Origin: Malachius bipustulatus | Lineage: Eukaryota; Arthropoda; Insecta; Coleoptera; Melyridae | Reading direction: 5' to 3' | Assembly (NCBI GenBank): GCA_910589415.1 | Contig: OU342630.1 | Span: 81,464,186 to 81,528,185 of the forward strand | Length of the DNA: 64,000 bases | Part shown: positions 59,537 to 64,000 of the stretch, one piece after another | Position numbering within the stretch: the first letter of the stretch is position 1 | Layout of the letters: every line of letters begins with the position of its first letter | Position numbers and translations under genes: made by a program | Notes under the pieces: model-generated | What the model saw: the letters and a program-made list of their open reading frames with translations, nothing else | What the model was told of the DNA's origin: nothing | The model's database searches: none

Positions 59537-60071
59537 CTGAAAAAAAATGTAAGAATGTAGTCTTCCTTACATCAAAATTTACCCTTCTTCCGCAGAAACA
59601 CCAGACGTAAAATGTTAATTTCCTTTATTAATTAAAGGGTAATATAATATAATTAAATAACTTTAACTTGGCTTTCACGAAGGAATTGTTTTATTTATTA
59701 AAAAGTAATAAAATTTATTTTAAGTATAACATAATTATTTAAACACATCTACCTACCTAAATTTAACCAATATTATGCAAAAAAAAAACAACCTAATTAG
59801 ATCTCTTACAGCCAATATTATAAAGGCTCATTAGGCTAACGGGCAGATTTATGTGCTCGTTTTTGAAGCTAATATCGACGACAGATGACTTCTATTAACA
59901 TTTTTGTAATTACTGTCATGTCAAGAATAGATAAATTCCAAAAAATTCTACTTAGACTCGATACTTTCTTCAAAAATGGCCACAGAAATCTGTTCGTTAA
60001 CTTAATGAGCCTTTATAATACCCGCTGTTAGACATAATATTTTAATTGAAGACCTCGGCCTATAACTCGAT
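59537..60071. other. Intron between ZF-19 and ZF-18
   Basis: About 535 bases, AT-rich, holding a 205-base foldback (59816-60020) close to the ZF-19 stop. Confidence 0.65.
59816..60020. repeat. Foldback MITE, family with 62657-62863
   Basis: TATTATAAAGGCTCATTAGG at the left mirrors TTAATGAGCCTTTATAATA at the right. Inner CGGGCAGATTTATG pairs with CACAGAAATCTGTTCG. The 62657 copy shares these ends and the inner ACATTTTTGTAAT block in the opposite orientation. Confidence 0.85.
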
Positions 60072-60271
60072 CTATTCTTTTCTCAATTCCGATAAATTTT
60101 TTAAACAATATTGCATGTGTTGATTAATGACGTATGATCGTCTTCTGAATTTTTTTAAACATATAGAGCACTGATGTTGTCCTTCTTTGCCGCATTCAAA
60201 ATTTACGTGATACATTAGATGCCTTTTTCTTTTATAATGACGTCCACAATGGTCGCATCGGTGACGGGATT
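60072..60271 (-). CDS. lola: lola-type alternative 3' zinc-finger exon, atypical second finger (ZF-19)
   Basis: 65 residues after the acceptor TTTATTTTTACAG, with AA finishing the codon. Finger 1 is CDHCGRHYKRKRHLMYHVNF followed by E-C-G-K (C2HC). The second unit begins CSICLKKFRRRSYVINQHMQ and then has Y-C, so spacing is C-X2-C-X13-H-X3-C: one extra residue and a cysteine in place of the last histidine. It could still bind zinc as C2HC, or be weakened. The tail is LKNLSELRKE. It is the paralog of ZF-18, and the exon nearest to the expected 5' part of the gene in this window. Confidence 0.87.
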
Positions 60272-61023
60272 CTGTAAAAATAAAGCACCCATGAAGCCAA
60301 ACATTTTATATTTCAGTTTCACAGCAACCCAATTCGATGCGATCCTAAAAAACTTGAAGTGGAATACTAAATTATTAATTTGTTATAAAACTTTATTTTT
60401 TCATATAAGCAGCGGATGAATTCAACTGTACATGGATTTTTTTTTTCAACAAGCGCTGGGTGTCTTCAATGATGCTTTAAGACCCTTCGTGCAAAAAAAA
60501 CAGTTTGTTTTGTTCCCTTATGTATGTTTTCTCGGCAGACGAAGGCCCAAGTATGGCGTCTTAACTCTTTTACTTAACTTTTAAAATTTACTTAAAGCCT
60601 ACTATATTGAAATAATATTTACATATGTATATACAGGCGCATTAAAAGTGCAATGGACGTCTTGAAACCTAAACATTTCCAAAGCAGAAAGCGTTATTTC
60701 ATTGCTGTACAATCAATCCTTAATTGATTTCATTTCTATGTACAAAAATTTTTGTATGACAGGACTGCGTAGGATATGTTAGAAATAGTACAAGAACTAA
60801 GATCCAACAGTTCTATGAACCATAATCTATCAAAGTAACCCCAAAAATACAAAGAAAACTTGGATGTATATTTTTTTTTATAAATCAATTTTTGAAAAAC
60901 AACTTATGATGGTTATGTTCGAGAGCGTTTATTATTGTTTTAAACTTATATGAATAACATAACATATTTTTTATAACTAATAACAGGTTAAAAAAAAATT
61001 AGTCATAATCAAAAAATGGAATG

Positions 61024-61964
61024 GTGGAAAAGAATACATTTTGCACCAGACGGTGTTTGAGATTTAGGAAAAGCTTCATTGGAAGAATTTGAAACAAAAG
61101 AAACATCAATGGTGGAATCACTCGAAGATGATAAGGTGATTTTTCAATGTTTTTTTTAAATATTAGAATAATATTAATAATTGATCCCGCTTGGACCAGT
61201 TACTGCAATATCAGTCATAACCCGCTTTTCCTTTACAAACCTTTTTTTGGCCTGGGTTTTAGATTTTGGTATTTTTGTGAGGGACTCCTGTAATTATTGT
61301 TCTTCATTAGGAGTCGAAATTATGTGTTCAGCTTGTCCAGATGGCCGCCCTCAGGTTGCTGTTTTCTTCTTTAAAGCAGCCCGTTGTCCTATTTCCTTGG
61401 GCAAAAACTGAGAGGTATAGGTGTTGATGATCGCTGTACGTCAATAGCTTGGTCTTGAATATTACTATGAATGATATTGGAAATAGGTACCTATACCAGT
61501 TTGTTTAAAACAATAAGCAACTTGTTCCCAAATATGTAGTAGTAAGTTATGACAAAATTGAATGATTTTTTCCTCTTATTAAAAACACTTCTGAACATTT
61601 TGTTTGAACAATTCAGAGACCAGTCTCATCTAATTGAAGACTGCCGCTGTAAATTTAGATTTGGCTATATTACTTGCTCCAAAATTATTTCAAAAAAGCC
61701 GCCCACAAATTCGCATATTCAACTAGTAATTCACCAATTCTTCTTTGATAGTTTCACTAAGAATAGGTTTCCGACCTAGTTTTGTCTTCGACACGATTTC
61801 CGGATCCCCATCTTTATGTGTCAGTCGATGAAGAGTTGTTCTCGGGACCATAAAATGCTTAGAAGCCTTTAAGAATCCCATTTGGCCTTGTCGGACAGCA
61901 GCAATGGCTTTTTCCATGTTGCCTTCATCCCATTTTTTTCGTTCCCTGCGTTCTTGAGCATATT
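61024..61964 (-). pseudogene. Decayed pogo/Tigger-type transposase
   Basis: An N-terminal psq helix-turn-helix is intact in 61723-61964: KKWDEGNMEKAIAAVRQGQM, FLKASKHFMVPRTTLHRL, GRKPILSETIKEELVNY, then a stop. After a gap comes LDETGL and VQTKCSEVFLIRGK, near 61580-61640 with a stop between, which matches the first Asp region of the pogo DDE domain. At 61180-61410, with two stops, PKEIGQRAALKKKTAT and EHIISTPNEEQ, then AKKRFVKEKRVM match the Tigger C-terminal linker. Near 61035-61130 is a Ser/Asp-rich end. Most of the catalytic core is gone. The psq part starts right after a TATTTCAG acceptor whose phase matches the lola exons (see findings). Confidence 0.85.
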
Positions 61965-62656
61965 CTGAAATACATGTACACAATGTGTAAAGGTCCTCTA
62001 AATCATGAAAAAGCTCTCGAGTGTGTATAAATTGACTTAAATTCATATTATCTGTTTTAAGCAATGTCATTTAAAGATAGAAGACTAATAATATGGAATA
62101 ACAATCCATGTTAACAGTCACAGATTGCTTAGGTTGCTTTGAAACTAAACAAAAAAGAGATTTTATAACAACATTTACATTTTTTTTAATATGTGTATAA
62201 TTATTATGCTCTATCTATCTTAAATTTTCTATCTATGTATTTTTCACAGCATCTTAGCAAGATGATGGAACCAATTTTCCCTGGTTGATCTTCCATTTTC
62301 TTGACTAAAACAATGGTGTAGCGTAAAGCCGAATAGCAAACCTTTTGTAGCTTTATAAATTCTTTTTTATATCGGAAATATTGAAATTTCGATGGTTTCT
62401 AGTTAAAATCAGATGAGTAATTCGGCAATTGTTCGATGCTAATCGGTGTTTTTCTGGAAGAGATGTGAAGAGACTGTGAACAGTGTATCGTCGAAAATGC
62501 AGAAAAGGGGTGATGGAATATTCGCCTAGAACTCGTCTCAGCATCGCAGTTTTCGCACTTGTTGAAGGAACTTTGAAGTTGTTGAAGTTACTCGACAGAA
62601 GTAACTATAATGTTAAGTTAGTAACACATTTACTGTATAGAGGGTACTTACTATAG

Positions 62657-62863
62657 TATTATAAAAGCTCATTAAGTTAACAGACAGATTTATGGACCGT
62701 TTCTAAAAACCGCCTCGTAAATCGAAAATATAGCAATTTAGTTATTCTTGTCATGAAAGGGATTACAAAAATGTTAATAAAAGTAATTTGACAACATTAG
62801 CTTTAAAAACGGTCACAGAAATCTGCACGTTAAGTTATTTGGCCTGTAAGTATAGGTATAATA
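62657..62863. repeat. Foldback MITE, family with 59816-60020
   Basis: TATTATAAAAGCTCATTAAG at the left is mirrored imperfectly by ACGTTAAGTTATTTGGCC at the right. CAGACAGATTTATGG pairs with CACAGAAATCTGCACG. The right end carries an extra segment of about 10 bases, so its exact limit is uncertain. Confidence 0.65.
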
Positions 62864-64000
62864 CTCATACCATTCGACTCATAATTAATTACATTATACA
62901 GGGTTCTCAACTGCCGGCGCAACAAAGGGATTTCGCCCTGTATAAAGAAGTCAAAATATTATTTCATTTTTCAAAATACCAATCTCTACTACTTCGGTGT
63001 AGGATTTTGGGTTTATAAGTAACAGAGACATTTTTTTTAAATCTAACTCATTTGTTAAAAAAATTCTAAAAAGTGGAATAACCCAAAAAGTATTTATTTT
63101 TTAGGTATTATGTTTCACATTTTAGTTAAGATTTGATATAGAATCCAAAAATGCAATATTGGTAGTACCTAATCTATTAAAAATAACAAACAAGATGGCG
63201 ACTTCTGGTATAACCGAAAACTGTAAACGATAAAAAATATTTAAGGCTTCTTCTAGATAATTATGAAAAGTGGCACCTTGCAAATTTTCAAATTTCTGGT
63301 CAGCATTCAGAGGTACTTCTACTGGAAACTCACCGTGAATCACCCCTGTAAAGCCACATGTTAGTTTTTTTTTTATTTAGACGTCAAAAACAATCATAAA
63401 ACACGCTCTACACTTCCAATATGATGCTTTTCTAAAAAGTCTAGGAACATGTTGTTAGAAGCACTTAATTTGAGAATGAAAAAATTTGCATGGAAATCCC
63501 AATGTTGAAGAACCCTTTATAAAATTATATCTTTATAATATAATTTTTTATATAATATTAAAAAATTATATGTTTATATGTATGTATCAAAAACTAAATT
63601 ATCAAGAAATCGTCAAAAGGAATTTGTTTAGCTTTCGAGTAACACTTCTCTTGTGTCTTGTCATCAAATAAATCGCTGTTTTTTTAGCATGCAAAATTTT
63701 CACTTTTGGTAAAACTGAAAGAAATAACTTCCAAATTTTTACAAGCTTGGCGTTTATTATTAGATTGTTTCATTTTACATTATTTTCTTTAAAGTGCCTG
63801 CATATTACATTGTCTACATAAACTACAAATTCCTTAAAGCAGAAGAAGTTATTATAGTTTTAGAGAAATAACAAGAATTATGTAATCATGTGTTATGTGT
63901 GAAGTACAATATTTCTATAAAACAAAAAATATAACACTATTAAAAAAATGGAAACATTATATGGAAAAAAGCATTCATTTTTTGTTTTACTCGTATATAA

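Larger units (their letters stand above)
60272..64000. other. Intron upstream of ZF-19
   Basis: It contains a pogo relic (61024-61964) and a foldback (62657-62863). No BTB-domain sequence and no further finger exon is visible. The last 1 kb is AT-rich with nothing recognised. The shared 5' exons should lie beyond base 64000. Confidence 0.55.

Noticed and set aside
127..60271. Alternative gene identity: mod(mdg4) or an unrelated zinc-finger cluster
   Set aside because: mod(mdg4) ends use FLYWCH-type fingers, not C2HC/C2H2 pairs. A cluster of independent genes would need start codons and promoters, whereas these exons all begin at same-phase splice acceptors.
62894..63350. Possible foldback with TATACAGGGTTCTC and CACCCCTGTA ends
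   Set aside because: Only the outermost bases mirror each other and the interior does not pair, so I could not support an element. The 73-codon minus frame inside is unrecognised.
1..64000. CRISPR arrays, operons, rRNA or tRNA genes
   Set aside because: No regularly spaced repeats, bacterial-style gene clusters or recognisable tRNA/rRNA signatures were seen; the exon structure is eukaryotic.

Overview
The window reads as part of an insect (arthropod) nuclear genome. It is strongly AT-rich, nearly all non-coding, full of decayed DNA transposons and long foldback repeats, and has no prokaryotic-style genes. I cannot fix the order or species from sequence alone.

The gene content is almost entirely one thing: 19 short terminal exons, all on the minus strand, spread from base 127 to base 60271. 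Each begins at a splice acceptor, is read in the same phase (two bases finish a split codon), encodes one zinc-finger pair and ends at its own stop codon. The first finger is C-X2-C-X12-H-X4-C, ending in a Glu-Cys-Gly-like motif. A linker of about 7 residues follows, then a C2H2 finger. This is the signature of the alternative 3' exons of longitudinals lacking (lola), a BTB transcription factor locus in which one shared 5' BTB region is spliced to any of many zinc-finger ends. The BTB exons are not in the window and should lie on the minus strand beyond base 64000. At least one more 3' exon could lie before base 1.

Layout in + coordinates (transcription runs right to left): zinc-finger exons at 127-311, 2010-2197, 6289-6737, 10084-10481, 15742-15962, 17409-17593, 18378-18565, 22668-22885, 23097-23323, 24870-25414, 28873-29099, 33360-33544, 36479-36693, 42520-42809, 45965-46728, 50098-50351, 54267-54478, 59331-59536 and 60072-60271. 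Four neighbouring pairs look like local duplicates: 127/2010, 22668/23097, 33360/36479 and 59331/60072. Four more minus-strand open segments have no finger pair but do have a phase-compatible acceptor (31072-31211, 34583-34917, 35822-36006, 41361-41587). They are candidate finger-less ends or transposon-derived exons.

The introns hold a pogo/Tigger relic (61024-61964), a deleted mariner (49056-49823), a Tc1 C-terminal fragment (38488-38712), and about 20 inverted-repeat elements of 0.1-1.1 kb. Several of these share the terminus TATACAGGGT. One site shows elements nested inside one another (51019-52482). The exons would work as mutually exclusive DNA-binding modules: splicing chooses one per transcript and so decides the target specificity of a common BTB protein.
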